Shown: positions 10,501 to 20,745, numbered from the stretch's first letter. The stretch is DNA of 64,000 nucleotides from Apricaphanius iberus (GCA_028564705.1 JAPXFQ010002399.1:1619501-1683500), one strand, 5' to 3'. Program-made: numbers and translations. The notes: generated by a model from the letters alone, not told the origin.

Positions 10501-13500
10501 CCATGTGCGGACACCTTCAGGAGCAACACTAATATAGAACATAAAATGGACACTGGGCTGAGTTAGATAAGGAGCCACTGACCCACCGCATTCAGCGGAG
10601 GAGCTGCCGGAACCCCACCTCCACCCAGGCAGCTACAGCTAAACACCGCTCCTGAGGCAGAGGAAAAACTGCAACAATGTCTATTTATTTATTATCTGTG
10701 TAAAATAACAGTATACATAAGTAAATGAATACATAGATTAATTAATCCAAAAATTAAACTAAATTAACAGAATAAATACAAGACCAAGTAGTAAAGCACT
10801 GATCAATAAAAGCAATTAAAACATTAAACACAGAAGCAGGATCTGAGCCCTAACCGGGTATAGTTTGAAAATTGGCCCACCACATTTGTCAATGAATAGT
10901 AAAGTTTTGAGGTAAGTATGGCTGCTGGAGGGAGCGAAGTACACAATGCTGACCGAGAAGAACTAATTCCAAAAAGAGGAGCCATGTCTGCAGGTTAGAA
11001 CGCCTTGGGCTTTAAAAGCTCTGATGTGGGGAAATAAGAGTAATTTTTTGCAAACGCTGTTGAACAAAAGCAGCAGCCAGAGATGGAAACACTAGAAACT
11101 TCCTTCACTACCGGGTTTAAAACTGATTTTAATTACACATATGCGTGTTTATCATTGCTGCCTCACGTATTGTGTGTTTGTTTGAAGCATAATTTGTGCA
11201 CATTCTCTGAAATTATGGCGACACGTCTGCACACATCAATATGACAGTTACCACTAAGGGGACTGCAGGGCGCTATTTGACCGGCTGTACGTACATGGAG
11301 TCAATGGCGGCAAAAGCAGTAGAAAAATAAACAAGAATAGCCATGAATATAGCTTCTACAACACGGCTGCCATCTTTATCTGTAGCGATCTAAATAATTA
11401 ACCAGCTGATTATCTCCTCTGTGGTCACCATGTTTGTTTCGTCTCTACCCTACAAAAGTCTGTCACTCTATCCGGTCTGAGTTTTGTAGTCTGCCCCCTA
11501 GTGGAACTCTCCAGTAGTACGTGCAGAATGCAAACAAGTATGTCCCCAAAATGTAGCCTACTGCTTGTATCAAAACAGCGTTACAAGAGGTTAAAAAGCA
11601 AGTATGTTCTCGGCCTTAGAGTAGAAAACAAAGGCATGTTTCCACGGTCAGGGTAATTTAACAAGATCTTTTTCTGATGGGGTAATCTCTTTGCCCGCTC
11701 CTCTCAGCGGCCGTGACTCCATACACAATCGACCCTCTTAACTCTTTAAGCGCTAGTGTTTCTCATACAAAATATTAAATTTTGAAATCTGTAGTTCAAA
11801 AGGTTGTAGCTTTAATATGATTATAGATAAAGATACACTGTAAATTAGAAAAATCATCATTATGATCCAAAGTTTTTGATAGGAGCAAAATCACATATAA
11901 CTTGCATATCATGACGTCAACAGCAGTTTGCAATATAGGATTGCATGACTTTTACAAATTATAGCTTTTTTACATTGTTTAAAACTTTTATTTCATTAAT
12001 AATTTTTACTTTGTTATTTAGATTTTTATATATTTTAGGTTACTCTATTCACTATATAAAATCAACAGAAAGAAAATAATTGGGCACAGAATTTTACAGA
12101 TCCCTCCCCCAAATAACTAACAGGCTCATCAAATTGTCTGATCCACTGGTGATTCTACTCTTCCTCACCTGTCAAGCAAACCTTTCCAAAATCATACTCA
12201 TTTGCAGCGGAACAGAGAACATTTCTGCTGTTTACTGGCTTATTAGCTGTCTTTTTTCTCTCCTGTTTTCCATCGCATCTGCTACTATTTTTAAATCCCT
12301 TCTACCTCTGTAATGATTAGCGTTGTTATGACCACCTTGCTACCCTATCACATATCTTTCTCCCACCGGAAGAACGTGATGCACAGCTTTGGAGCTGGAA
12401 TGTGCTGCTTGTGGAGCTTCATAGCGAAACAGGACTGGCTGTTGCTGTGGGCCATTTTAGTTTCACTTTCTTTCTCCCTGGACAACTGAACATCTTAATC
12501 AGAGGTAAATGTTCTTCTTCAGAATCTAAATTAGCCAATACTTCCCAGTGAACAATGGCGTCAATTTGTTTTTAAAATTACCGGGGACATAATTATAAAC
12601 TTGAATGCGGTTTGAGAATTACTGGGGACAATTATTAAATATATACATATAGCCTATAAGTATTCATTTGTTTAATGTTTAATTACAATATGCACTGCAG
12701 GGTATAAACAAGGTGAGAATCGCATCTTTATTAAATCAATACAAGTTAAAAGCCATTGGTTTAACTGTTTTCCTTTTTAAACGTCACCAACATTATGCTG
12801 TCAGTTGTGAAGAATTATTAAAATCCACACCCCCATAAGAGGGTCACCTCTTATGGGGGTGCCGGGTTTGTAAAATAGGTTGGTGCCGTCCGGTGGGTGG
12901 GTGGGGACCGTGCCTGGCGCCCAATCCTCCTGCCGGTTCCAGGACTTCAGCTGGCTGGTCTGTTCGCCTGGTGGGGCTGTCCGGCATTGGCTGGGCCCCT
13001 GATCTTGGCGCCCCACGTGGGGCGGGATCTGGACCCTGGAGCTGGAAGATCTGGATGTCCAGGTGCCGGCTGGGCGCGGCCTGGGGAGGGCGTACATCCG
13101 CTGTGGCTCCCTGGCGTGTGGGTGTGTGGGGGCAGGCCGGGTTGTTGGCGGTGGGTACTGGTCCGGGGTGGCGGCGGCGTGTGTTGTCCGTCGGTTGGCT
13201 GCGGGTCCTCCTTGCCTGCGGCGGCGGCGGGGGACCCTTGTCGGCTGGTCACTGGTTGGGGCCCCGCTGGGGGGTGGGGTGCCCCTGGTCCCCGTGGCCT
13301 CCGGTTCCTGGTCCGGGCCCGCCCTGGCGTAGCCGGTTACCGGCGGAGCCCGTGGGCTCGTCACTGCGATCTCTCGGGCCCCAGCATCGCGGCTGGTGGG
13401 TGCTCCCCTGGGGCTTCCATCTGTTCCCCTCTTGGCGGGTGATCGACCCTGCGCTGATCCGCCTGTGGACTCTGTACTCTGTGGGACGCTGGATGCATAC

Positions 13501-16500
13501 ATCTCTTGCCTCCTCCATGTCTGTGCCGATTCCTGTAGGACGGATTGACGGTTCCTTACACCAGCTATCAATCACTTGCATGGGGAAACCTTATTCCGAC
13601 CTGCATGCTCGCACACACATAGGTGTGGGGACATAGGTGAGGACGGACAAATCTTAGGCTGAGGTTATCATCATTAGTTAGTTGTTCACAGGAGCTTACC
13701 AGAAACATTTGTATTATGTTCATTAATCAATGCTTGTGTGTAGTGAATGTGTAATTCTTTGTTTATTCTACCAGATCCGAACTATTGGTTTGGTTCTGTA
13801 CACTTTGTTGTTTTTGTATAAAAAAAAAAAAAAAAATCCACACCGTAGCACAAAGAACAATTTTGGATATAACAAGCAGAATTCGCAACAATAAAATGTA
13901 TTCCTTTTGCAACCTAACACCGTTCTGTGTGGAGAAACTTCAAATTTAACTTTCAGCTGGCAGTCCTGCAATAGGGCAGCTACCTGTGGGTGATCCGCAT
14001 AAAGTTGCTTCAGGAGAAAAAATTATAATAACTTCACGTCTCCAGGAGGAAGTTTATTTTATGCGAGTAGATATAACTTGTTATGTTTTGTGTAAGAGTC
14101 CCAAAGAGGAAAATGTTCATATGTTTATTTATATGGTTTGTTCATATTGCGCTGATGACGCAATGCTGTCGCTATCAAGCCAGCGCTTTCAGCGATTCAG
14201 GAATAAAAATCTAGGTAAAGCCAGACTGGACATTATTTGGTTTCTGCACAGTGATTTCTGCACAGTATACACTTCAGCTACAGTATCCAAATAATGAAAG
14301 ACTAATAATTAACTGCAATATAATTAACTTTTAAAATGGATTAAGTTATTTTTCTTTTTAATTTGTTTTCCAACTTTGATGGAAATGTCCACTCCCTGGT
14401 TCTGAAGCATCTCTCTCTGGCAGCTGGATGCCGAAATAGCGAGAATTTTTCGCCTTAGGCACAATGTAGCATTCTGGCATGTCTCTACATAAATCCAGAA
14501 TGTCAACATATTATCTTTGGGAGTCTTGAACAAGCAAAAATATTACATGAATATTTTGTTCCTCGCTTACCACCCACAGTAAAGAAACCAAACCCATTAC
14601 ATTTAATTAACAATAATCTCTCATTTATTGCAGGGCTTACGTTCTAAAAATAACAGGTAAAATCCGCAAAGAGTCATTGTTATTTTTTACAATCATTATG
14701 TTTTACGGCTGTAAAACTCCTCTCCACACACTTTTTTACACTTTCGCGAGACACACATTAGCATTTACTCACATTTCTCACTAGTTTTAGTACTGAAACC
14801 TTCGTAGATTTAAAACATAAAAGTATTAATGAGTTGTTGCACTGTTCGGGTACGTCTTTCTTCACTGAAGGTCTCTGAGCAGTTGTCGTTTCCGAGTGAG
14901 TAACATAATTATGGGTAGTTTTTTTGTGTTTTTCCTTCCGGATGAGAAAATTATTATAACCTCACATGATAAATTTTGCAAGCACGGAAGACATAACAGC
15001 AGAAGATTAATGGTTGCCTCCAATCATTTAGGACGCAGAACACAATGTGAGTTAGTGTGCTGTAAAGGAAGCATTTATATCGTGCTATTAAAAAAAAAAC
15101 CAGCAAAGCATGGACCACATTATAGCAAGGGAACTGTAGAACTGCATTTTTTCCATCTTGAAACGGGTACCAGTGACATCACAGGACTCGTTAGCTCGTT
15201 AGCTGACTACGGTCTTTTAAAAAATGACATATCTACTGCTGTAGTATAGGGCTGTAATCGGGTTTTAAAAGTTCGGCCCAACCCCGACCATAGCCCGAGA
15301 GAGTTCAGCCTGAGCATAGAGTATATTTTTACAGAAAGCTTATTAAAGCCAGAACCCGATTACAGCCTGACATTTTTCTGCTAGAAAAACAGGCAACAGA
15401 CAAGGTGACTGGCAGGTTTTCATTTACTGGACAAATGTTTGAAACTCCGGCTTGTTATCTGATGCTTAAAATGATAAATTAATAAGAATAATTTCAAGGA
15501 ATGTTGATTTATAATGTCTTTTTTTAGTATGCAGCTCTATGAAGCTTTAATCGCCTGCTTTTGCTGCGTAAAAGTCTATCTCGCCTGCTTACGTTTCTGT
15601 GTGCTCTCTTGACGGCTTCCTCTAGATGTCAGGAGATTTTATCTGATTTTGTGGACATCAGGGAGCTGCTGTATAACTGCAGGAAACTTCTGCAACTTGA
15701 AACTTGGAGTAATAGTGCATTTACAATTCAGCATTTTTTGTGAGAGCACAGCGCAGCAGGTTTTCTGTTTTGATCTTAGAGGAGTCTGTCTTTCACATCA
15801 TGATGCATGCGGTGTGCCAGCAACATCTTGACAGGTAGATTCAGAATAATGTTAGTGGCCCACTGCAGCGCTTTATTATAAATTATCGTTAAAGCCTGAG
15901 CCCGACCCGAGCCCATGGACAATGATAGAAAGTAAGCCCAAACCAGGACCCAAATTCAGCTCTACTGTAGCATATGTGCAGAAATAAACGTGACTCCATA
16001 AGAAACCGGAATGGAGTTATTTAAATAATATTCTGTTTAGATACTGATGTGGAAACTTGGCTGGGAGCAGAAGTGGCTGTTAGGTCAATACAAATTTTTG
16101 CATCAGGTTTAGTTGGGACACACCTGTCAACCATAAATATTGCTGAGGACATGTCCCCGTGGTCCTCAGTTAAAATGACGCCTAAGCCAGTGGGTAACTC
16201 AGTCGTCTCAACATCTTTAGTTTTATCTTTCTAAAAGTTTCTCCATGCTGTGACTGCAGCAGCTGAACCTCATGTCCCCGCTGGCAGCGCTGAATGAAAA
16301 GCTGATTTCTCCAAAGGTTTCCATGGTAACACACCCAAAAATGTGGCTTAGATTAAAGTTACAGATATCCGCCATCTCCTGGTGTAAACTAGTTTTAAAA
16401 TTAGTGGCCATATCTCCAGCTGTGGCTCGTTAAAGTCAGCAATGTTGCTTGTCGCACTATTGGGACTTTGGCGCCTAAAGAATTAAGTACTCAGCTATAG

Positions 16501-19500
16501 ACACTGCAAACCGCTGAGTCACTGATTAGCGTAAGAGGGGCACAGAGAAGCAGAAATAACCAATGAAATGACATAGAAACAGCAGAGATTGTTGGTGCAT
16601 TTCTGCTTAATCTGACTCTGTCGGGCCATTTCCCAGTACATACCCCATTCAGGTACTCCGCTGGTCCCTGAAATGGCCCCATAAACAGCCCTGTCAGCAT
16701 GTACTGATGAAGTGGAGACATGCAAGTATCGGGACGTTCCGGTCAGTGCTGCTGTTGACACAGTCGATCATAATATTCTCTTAGAAAGGCTTGAACATGT
16801 TGTAGGGATCAAGGGAACAGTACTAGGCTGGTTAAAATCATATCTGTCCAACAGATTCCAGTTTGTTCATGTCAATGATAAATCTTCTTCACACTCAAAG
16901 GTTACTTGTGGAGTACCACAGGGTTCTGTGCTTGGACCGATTCTCTTTACTATATATATGCTTCCACTTGGTAAAATTATTAGACAACATGGAATGCATT
17001 TCCAGTTATGCTGATGACACACAATTATATTTATCCATAAAACCTGATGAAACCAATCAGTAACTTGATTGTGGGCGACTGTGGCTCAGTGGTAGAGTAG
17101 TTGGCTTGCAATCGGAGGGTTGTAGGTTCGATTCCAGCTTCCTCCAGTCACATGTCGATGTGCTCCTGGGCAAGGCACTTAACCCCCAAATTCTACATTG
17201 TCCTACCGAGCCATGTTGGGTGTTGGTGTGTGAATGGGTGAATGTGGCTTCAATGTAAAGCACTTTGAGTGGTCAGTAAGACTAGAAAAGCGCTATATAA
17301 GTTCAGTCCATTTACCAGTCCATTTGATTACAAGCATGTCTGGAAGACATAAAAACCTGGATGACTCTGAATTTTCTGCTCCTAAATTCAGACAAGACAG
17401 AAATCTTTGTCTATGGACCAGAACCTTTAAAAAGGAAACTTCTAAATCAATCACTTCATCTGGATGGCATTAATTTGGCCGCTGGTAATAATGTAAAGAA
17501 CCTCGGTGTAATTTTTGACCAAGACATGATATTTAATTCTCATATTAAACAGGTTTCTAAGATTTCTTTCTTTCAACTCCACAATATTGCTAAAATTAGA
17601 AACATCCTGTCCAGGAGGGATGCAGAGAAACTTGTCCGTGCATTTGTTACTTCAAGGCTGGAGTACTGTAATTCCTTATTATTAGGAAGTCCACAAAATG
17701 CAATTAAAAGCCTTCAGTTGATCCAAAATACTGCAGCAAGAGTTCTGATGAATATTAAAAAGAGAGATCACATTTCTCCTGTTTTGGCTTCTCTCCATTG
17801 GCTCCGTGTTAAACCCAGAATAGAGTTTAAGATCCTCCTCTTTATATATAAAGCCCTTAATAATCAGCTCCATCCTACATCAGAGATCTGATTGTTCCAT
17901 ATGTTCCTAACAGAGCACTTTGTTCTCAGAACCAGGAACCTGGAACCAGCTCCTAGTTTATATGCATCACTCCTGGACAGGATATTTCTAATTTTAGCAA
18001 TATTCCGAAGGTGAAAGAAAGAAATCCTAGAAACCTGTTTAATATGGGATTTAAATGTCATGTCTTGGTCAAAAATTACACCAAGGTTCTTTACATTATT
18101 ACCAGAGGCCAAATTAATGCCATCCAGATGAAATGATTGACCTAGCAGTTTCCTTTTTAAAGGTTCTTGTCCAAAGACAAACACTTCTGAATTTAAAAGT
18201 AGAAAATTCAGAGTCATCCACGTTTTTATGTCTTTTACCGCTTTCTCCAGCGGTGAAGCTTTCTGCTCTTGCAGCCCGATTTCTTTACCTCACTTTTGCT
18301 GATAGCATCTTCTTTGGTGGATCTGCCATGGCTCAAGTATCAAAACTGCTGGGGGTTGTTTTTTTTAGTCATTAGGTAGTGCGTAGCATACTCCTGTAAA
18401 GGGAAACTCAGTCAGTGTTTCCAGGCAGGCGGACTGAAGGTGAGTTGCGTTGTGCAGTTTTCACTACCCTCCCATGCAGTGACAGCTCCAAAAATAAACA
18501 TCATGAATGGTGTTGTGTTGCCAAAACATTTTGAAAAAACTTGTTTTTACTCTGTAAAAGTTACAGTGTGTCTCTAAATTGATGCCATCCATTGCAGGAC
18601 GTTTCATCCTGACCATGCATCACTTTGTAATCAACATTGGGACATTTTGTGCCCACTTTGATAACCGTTAATTGAAAGTAATTCTCTATATTCTATTTAT
18701 AGTCTGCTGCAGAGAAATGTAGCCTAGTAGGTCACTTCAAATGATTTTGTTTTAAACAAGGGTCACATTTTTGACTAGCCCAAAAACTACCAAAATAAAT
18801 AGGAAAGTAAAACACAGTTTTCAGATAGAAAAATGAACCCCATATTTTTTATGGCCGGCTAAATCACCCAAATTATGGCTTTTCATTTCTGCAATTTTAC
18901 AAAATGGCACCCCATAATACCCAACTAAAATAAACTCCAAAAGATATTTTACATGTTTCCAGGGAGAGATAAAATATCAATGCAAAGATACAAAATCAGG
19001 ACATAGATTGATGCAGGGATGAGTTTACCTAGAATTGGTATTAGTTAGATGTGTAATGACAGTAGTAATTAAACATCTAATCTCAAACAACAAACATCTG
19101 GTCAGAATTTTCATGAATGGGGTTGTTCTTATTGCAAAGCCAATGTAAAGATGTTTACACTGATCCTTTAACTTCTTTCCACCCGCAGGCCGCCTGCCAG
19201 TCACTGTCCGAGTACCTGTCCTCCACCTTCAGTCCGTACGTTGCCAATGTGACGGCGGCTACCATGCTCTGCAGTAAGCTGCTGTGTCAGGGAAATGGAC
19301 GCTGCGTCAGGAAGAACTACAACATGCCTCACTACCTTCACCTGAACCCCACCTCCTTCCGCATCCTTAAGGCAGGCGGGAAGTACGTTGCTGTCGGTCT
19401 CCCATCTGCCAGCGACCTCAACGACTGGCTGGAGAACTTCACCTGTCAGTGCTACGCTGGCTGGAGCTGCTCCCCTGAGCTGCGCCGTCCAACTCAAGTT

Positions 19501-19518
19501 CAACTTATAAGGGTTTAA
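4472..19518 (+). CDS. Hyaluronidase (GH56), three coding exons, 441 aa
   Basis: The product is a vertebrate hyaluronidase, which cleaves beta-1,4 linkages of hyaluronan; it is likely secreted, lysosomal or membrane-associated. Exons 4472-5377, 7548-7637 and 19189-19518 join in phase 0 with GT-AG introns. Residues 1-20 form a signal peptide. The GH56 domain follows, with catalytic D129/E131 in VIDWESWRP, Y202, Y247 and W323. C44 probably pairs with C335 and C207 with C221. The C-terminal EGF-like module has C360, C365, C371, C418, C420 and C426. NLT (101) and NVT (352) are possible glycosylation sites. The large-exon/90-nt-exon/last-exon layout is typical of the HYAL1/2/4/SPAM1 group. It most resembles the HYAL2/HYAL4/SPAM1 branch, but the exact orthologue (hyal4, hyal6 or spam1-like) cannot be fixed here. 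The second intron is 11.5 kb and full of transposons. All key residues are intact, so it is probably functional. Confidence 0.93.
6198..6605 (-). mobile_element. Tc1-like transposon fragment
   Basis: It begins with the terminal sequence CAGGTCCATAAATATTGGGA, typical of a fish Tc1/mariner family. The minus strand then gives the degraded carboxyl end of a Tc1-type transposase (recognisable phrase AVEAWQSITRDETQHLVMSM at about 6500-6560). The other end and the catalytic core are missing. Confidence 0.75.
6700..7318. mobile_element. Probable hAT-type element remnant (right end)
   Basis: The stretch ends with GAGATGGTGACACCCCTAA (about 7300-7318), resembling the terminal repeat of a fish hAT family that begins TTAGGGGTGTCAC. 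No transposase frame is visible, and the left edge is a guess. Confidence 0.3.
7341..7459 (-). mobile_element. SINE tail fragment between AT repeats
   Basis: ATCC repeats followed by the module with GTCGCGGGGGGCTGGTGCCT and GGACAGGTCGCCAGTCC, as in the SINE at 3677-4034. It is embedded between AT microsatellites at 7323-7340 and 7462-7500 and has lost its tRNA head. Confidence 0.75.
7462..7500. repeat. AT microsatellite
   Basis: An uninterrupted TA/AT dinucleotide run directly after the SINE fragment, about 40 bp upstream of the exon 2 acceptor. Confidence 0.9.
7548..7637 (+). CDS. Hyaluronidase coding exon 2 (30 residues)
   Basis: A 90-nt exon in phase 0 encoding residues 303-332, with the strongly conserved GESAALGASGVVIWGG block and the substrate-binding tryptophan (W323). 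The acceptor AG is at 7546-7547 and the donor AAG|GTAACT follows at 7638. Exon size and content match the second coding exon of vertebrate hyaluronidases. It is too short to stand out as an open frame. Confidence 0.92.
8133..8223. repeat. Inverted repeat with 28-bp imperfect arms
   Basis: The outer arms 8133-8145 and 8211-8223 are exact reverse complements (GCTCCATAAAGCC / GGCTTTATGGAGC). An inner pair near 8150-8160 and 8196-8206 matches with one difference. It lies in repetitive intron sequence (about 7680-8640) with other MITE-like phrases such as CTGATTGGCTGGAGG. Confidence 0.8.
9055..9625 (+). mobile_element. L2-clade LINE, 3' end fragment
   Basis: It encodes the tail of an L2 reverse-transcriptase polyprotein (9166-9345, the degenerate VFEPCLKTHL end). 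An L2-type 3' untranslated region follows, finishing with CAAAGTGCCTTG ... GGTGCTGTACAAAAAAAATAAAATAAATTGAA near 9535-9620. The coding part is frameshifted and short. Confidence 0.65.
10389..10850 (-). mobile_element. L2-type 3' terminal fragment, minus orientation
   Basis: It starts with TTATAAAGCGCCTTTCATAC and CAAAGTGCTTTACAG, the reverse complement of the hairpin-forming tail shared by L2 LINEs and the SINEs that use them. Beyond about 10680 similarity is weak. No coding frame was recognised. Confidence 0.5.
12828..13650 (-). repeat. GC-rich unclassified repeat, copy 1
   Basis: An abrupt island of very GC-rich sequence inside AT-rich intron DNA. It opens with a perfect 15-bp-arm hairpin (12828-12842 with 12847-12861). 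Its minus strand resembles the plus strand of 20746-21300 (shared CGACGGACAACACACGCC versus CGACTGACAACACACACC). The overlapping open frames in four readings are proline/glycine/arginine-rich by composition only and show no domain. Confidence 0.6.
13655..15238. other. Intron stretch without recognisable genes
   Basis: Contains an A-tract at 13819-13836 and two loosely similar phrases (AAAATTATAATAACTTCAC near 14018 and AAAATTATTATAACCTCAC near 14947) that hint at a dispersed repeat. Nothing else was classified. Confidence 0.4.
15247..15964. mobile_element. Non-autonomous hAT element with 8-bp target duplication
   Basis: The left terminus TAGGGCTGTAATCGGG and the right terminus (reverse complement TAGAGCTGAATTTGGG) form an imperfect terminal inverted repeat. 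They are flanked by CTGTAGTA (15239-15246) and CTGTAGCA (15965-15972), an 8-bp duplication with one change, the length expected for hAT. Internal CCCGA-rich subterminal repeats are visible. No transposase is encoded. Confidence 0.75.
16740..17935 (+). mobile_element. L2-clade LINE fragment (reverse transcriptase), interrupted by a SINE
   Basis: The reverse transcriptase of the L2 family seen intact at 58345-61368. It starts at TVDHNILLERL (about 16755), runs through [20 protein letters not shown], and after the SINE at 17071-17323 continues with [20 protein letters not shown] to [18 protein letters not shown] (17361-17870). Frameshifts and the SINE make it a pseudogene. The YADD box ([10 protein letters not shown]) is still readable at about 17009-17040. 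Confidence 0.88.
17071..17323 (+). mobile_element. tRNA-derived SINE with L2-like tail, inserted in an L2 copy
   Basis: The head has tRNA-like promoter boxes (TGGCTCAGTGGTAGAG and GGTTCGATTCC). The body contains GGGCAAGGCACTTAACCCCC, and the tail AAAGCACTTTGAGTGGTCAG ... AAAAGCGCTATATAAG resembles LINE 3' ends. The short direct repeat TTGATT flanks it at 17065-17070 and 17324-17329. It splits the L2 reading frame just after the YADD block. A sister copy lies at 43789-44030. Confidence 0.85.
17936..18220 (-). mobile_element. L2-clade LINE fragment, opposite orientation
   Basis: The minus strand encodes the same L2 segment as 17361-17610 (FHLDGINLASGNNVKNLGVI, DQDMTFKSHIKQV), with several substitutions and a small internal deletion near 18175. 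It abuts the plus-oriented copy, giving a head-to-head pair. It has no start and is broken at both ends. Confidence 0.85.
18225..19110. other. 3' part of intron 2, nothing classified
   Basis: Contains dispersed-repeat-like sequence (18225-18600, including AAAAGTTACAGTGTGTCTCT) and AT-rich unique-looking DNA. No gene was recognised before the exon 3 acceptor. Confidence 0.4.
19189..19518 (+). CDS. Hyaluronidase coding exon 3 (residues 333-441, stop)
   Basis: Starts at GCC after the acceptor at 19187-19188 in phase 0 and ends at TAA 19516-19518. It encodes C335, the partner of C44, and the EGF-like module (LCSKLLCQGNGRCVRKN, then FTCQCYAGWSC). After the last cysteine only 15 residues remain (ending VQLIRV), with no hydrophobic GPI-anchor signal or membrane segment, unlike HYAL2 and SPAM1. 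The product therefore looks secreted or lysosomal, unless another 3' exon is used. Confidence 0.9.
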   Translation, partial: AACQSLSEYLSSTFSPYVANVTAATMLCSKLLCQGNGRCVRKNYNMPHYLHLNPTSFRILKAGGKYVAVGLPSASDLNDWLENFTCQCYAGWSCSPELRRPTQVQLIRV

Positions 19519-19533
19519 ATTGTGAGAGAAGTA

Positions 19534-19539
19534 AATAAA
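19534..19539 (+). terminator. Candidate poly(A) signal AATAAA
   Basis: An AATAAA hexamer 16 bases after the hyaluronidase stop codon. Further hexamers occur at 19593-19598 and 19680-19685. Which one is used cannot be decided from sequence alone. Confidence 0.5.
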
Positions 19540-19544
19540 TGCCC

Positions 19545-20295
19545 CTTGAGGCCAATTGGAGAGTATATTACATAAACAATGTTTACTCACAAAATAAATT
19601 TATGATGCAAAATATTTAATTCATGATTCCTGCATATTTATTTTTTCCCCTCTTTCACACAGTTGCCAAATCAGAGCAAAATAAACTCAGCATGTTATGA
19701 TAAGTTCACCAGAGATACAGTGTATTGCCAGCTGAAAGAATACTTTCATTTAAAGTACAACTAATGTAACAAATCTAATACACATAATTTACTCAGATTT
19801 AGCTAATAAGAATGGTCTTCCTTTAAACTATAATTCCACAGATTCGCTGTTAAGGATTAAAGAGATTTTACAAAAAAAAATACTGGTGATGAAATTTTCA
19901 ACACATTTTTAGGTACATATTTACTCAAAGTAAAGTCAGAAATTTGCAAGAAAAAATTACATTTGTCAGAAAAAAACATCTAAAGTTTGTTGAGAATCAG
20001 ATATTTCCGACAAAAAAAAAAAGAATGATGTTAAATTTATAAGATCTGTATCTGGATAATTTACACTCTTGAAATGCTGTGACGAAAAAGCTGCAACCTT
20101 CCGTTCATATTAGAACTTCAAATGTCTAAAACGTTGGTTATTGAGCCATCTCTGTGATTCTCTTCTTTCCTGTTTTTAAATGTTGCACCGCGTTTTTCTC
20201 AACTACTCTGTAGTTTATGTTGTTGAAAAAATACACTATTCAGAGCAGAACTGCAGTGCACTGAAGAAAACGGCTTTGTTTTTTAAATCTAGCAA
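19545..20295. other. 3' flank of the hyaluronidase gene
   Basis: AT-rich sequence that may include the 3' untranslated region. A short open run after an acceptor-like TTTCACACAG (19653-19662) extends to about 19764 but has no recognisable domain. No repeat was recognised. Confidence 0.45.
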
Positions 20296-20424
20296 TCTGA
20301 TTGGCTGTTCTGCAGCTGTTGCACACAGAAAGATAATATTAAAGGCTGCAATTAGGCTATCACTTTCAGTGTCCACATGAATATTGAAATCCTCTATTAT
20401 AATTACCTTATCAGTGTTTAACAC
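20296..20424 (-). mobile_element. L2-clade LINE endonuclease fragment
   Basis: The minus strand encodes [20 protein letters not shown], matching the GDFN-box segment of the intact L2 at 58900-58960. The glycine of GDFN is changed to E. Only about 40 residues survive. Confidence 0.75.
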
Positions 20425-20509
20425 TAAATCTGATTTTTTTTTTTAAATCACAATTATTTCTATGTTTATATAAACGTAGAAATAACGTTTTGTTGGGCTC
20501 TTTTATCTG

Positions 20510-20745
20510 GGTAGCGTTTCAGTCACCAGGTTGTTGTGACTGCACAAGGACACCAGATGTTCAGCCTCCATCCTATAGGCAGACTAATCTCAGTCCAAGA
20601 TGAATCCAGGAACAGTGGTGTCATCTGCTAACTTTTAACTTTAGCTTCACCGACTGGGGGTTGGAGGTGCAGCAGTTGGTGTAGAGGGAGAGGAGCAGAG
20701 GGGATAGAACACAGCCCTGAGGATAGCCAGTGCTGATGGCCGCTG
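20510..20745 (-). mobile_element. Rex1/CR1-like LINE fragment (reverse transcriptase core)
   Basis: The minus strand encodes STGYPQGCVLSPLLLSLYTN followed by NPQSVKLKL, the region just before the catalytic FADD box of Rex1-like LINEs. It ends where the GC-rich repeat begins. Confidence 0.75.

Larger units (their letters stand above)
7638..19188 (+). other. Hyaluronidase intron 2 (11,551 bp), transposon-filled
   Basis: A GT-AG intron from AAG|GTAACT to the acceptor ACTTCTTTCCACCCGCAG ending at 19188. It carries an L2 tail (9055-9625), an L2-type minus fragment (10389-10850), a GC-rich repeat (12828-13650), a hAT MITE (15247-15964) and L2 pieces with a nested SINE (16740-18220). The stretches 9630-10385, 10850-12820, 13655-15235, 15975-16735 and 18225-19185 hold no gene or element I can classify. 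Confidence 0.8.

Noticed and set aside
12801..13636. Long overlapping open frames on both strands (up to 256 aa)
   Set aside because: They come from extreme GC content and few stop codons. The proteins are Pro/Gly/Arg-rich with no domain, and four frames are open at once.
17071..17150. tRNA gene
   Set aside because: It has A- and B-box-like sequences but cannot form a full cloverleaf and continues into a SINE body with an L2-like tail.
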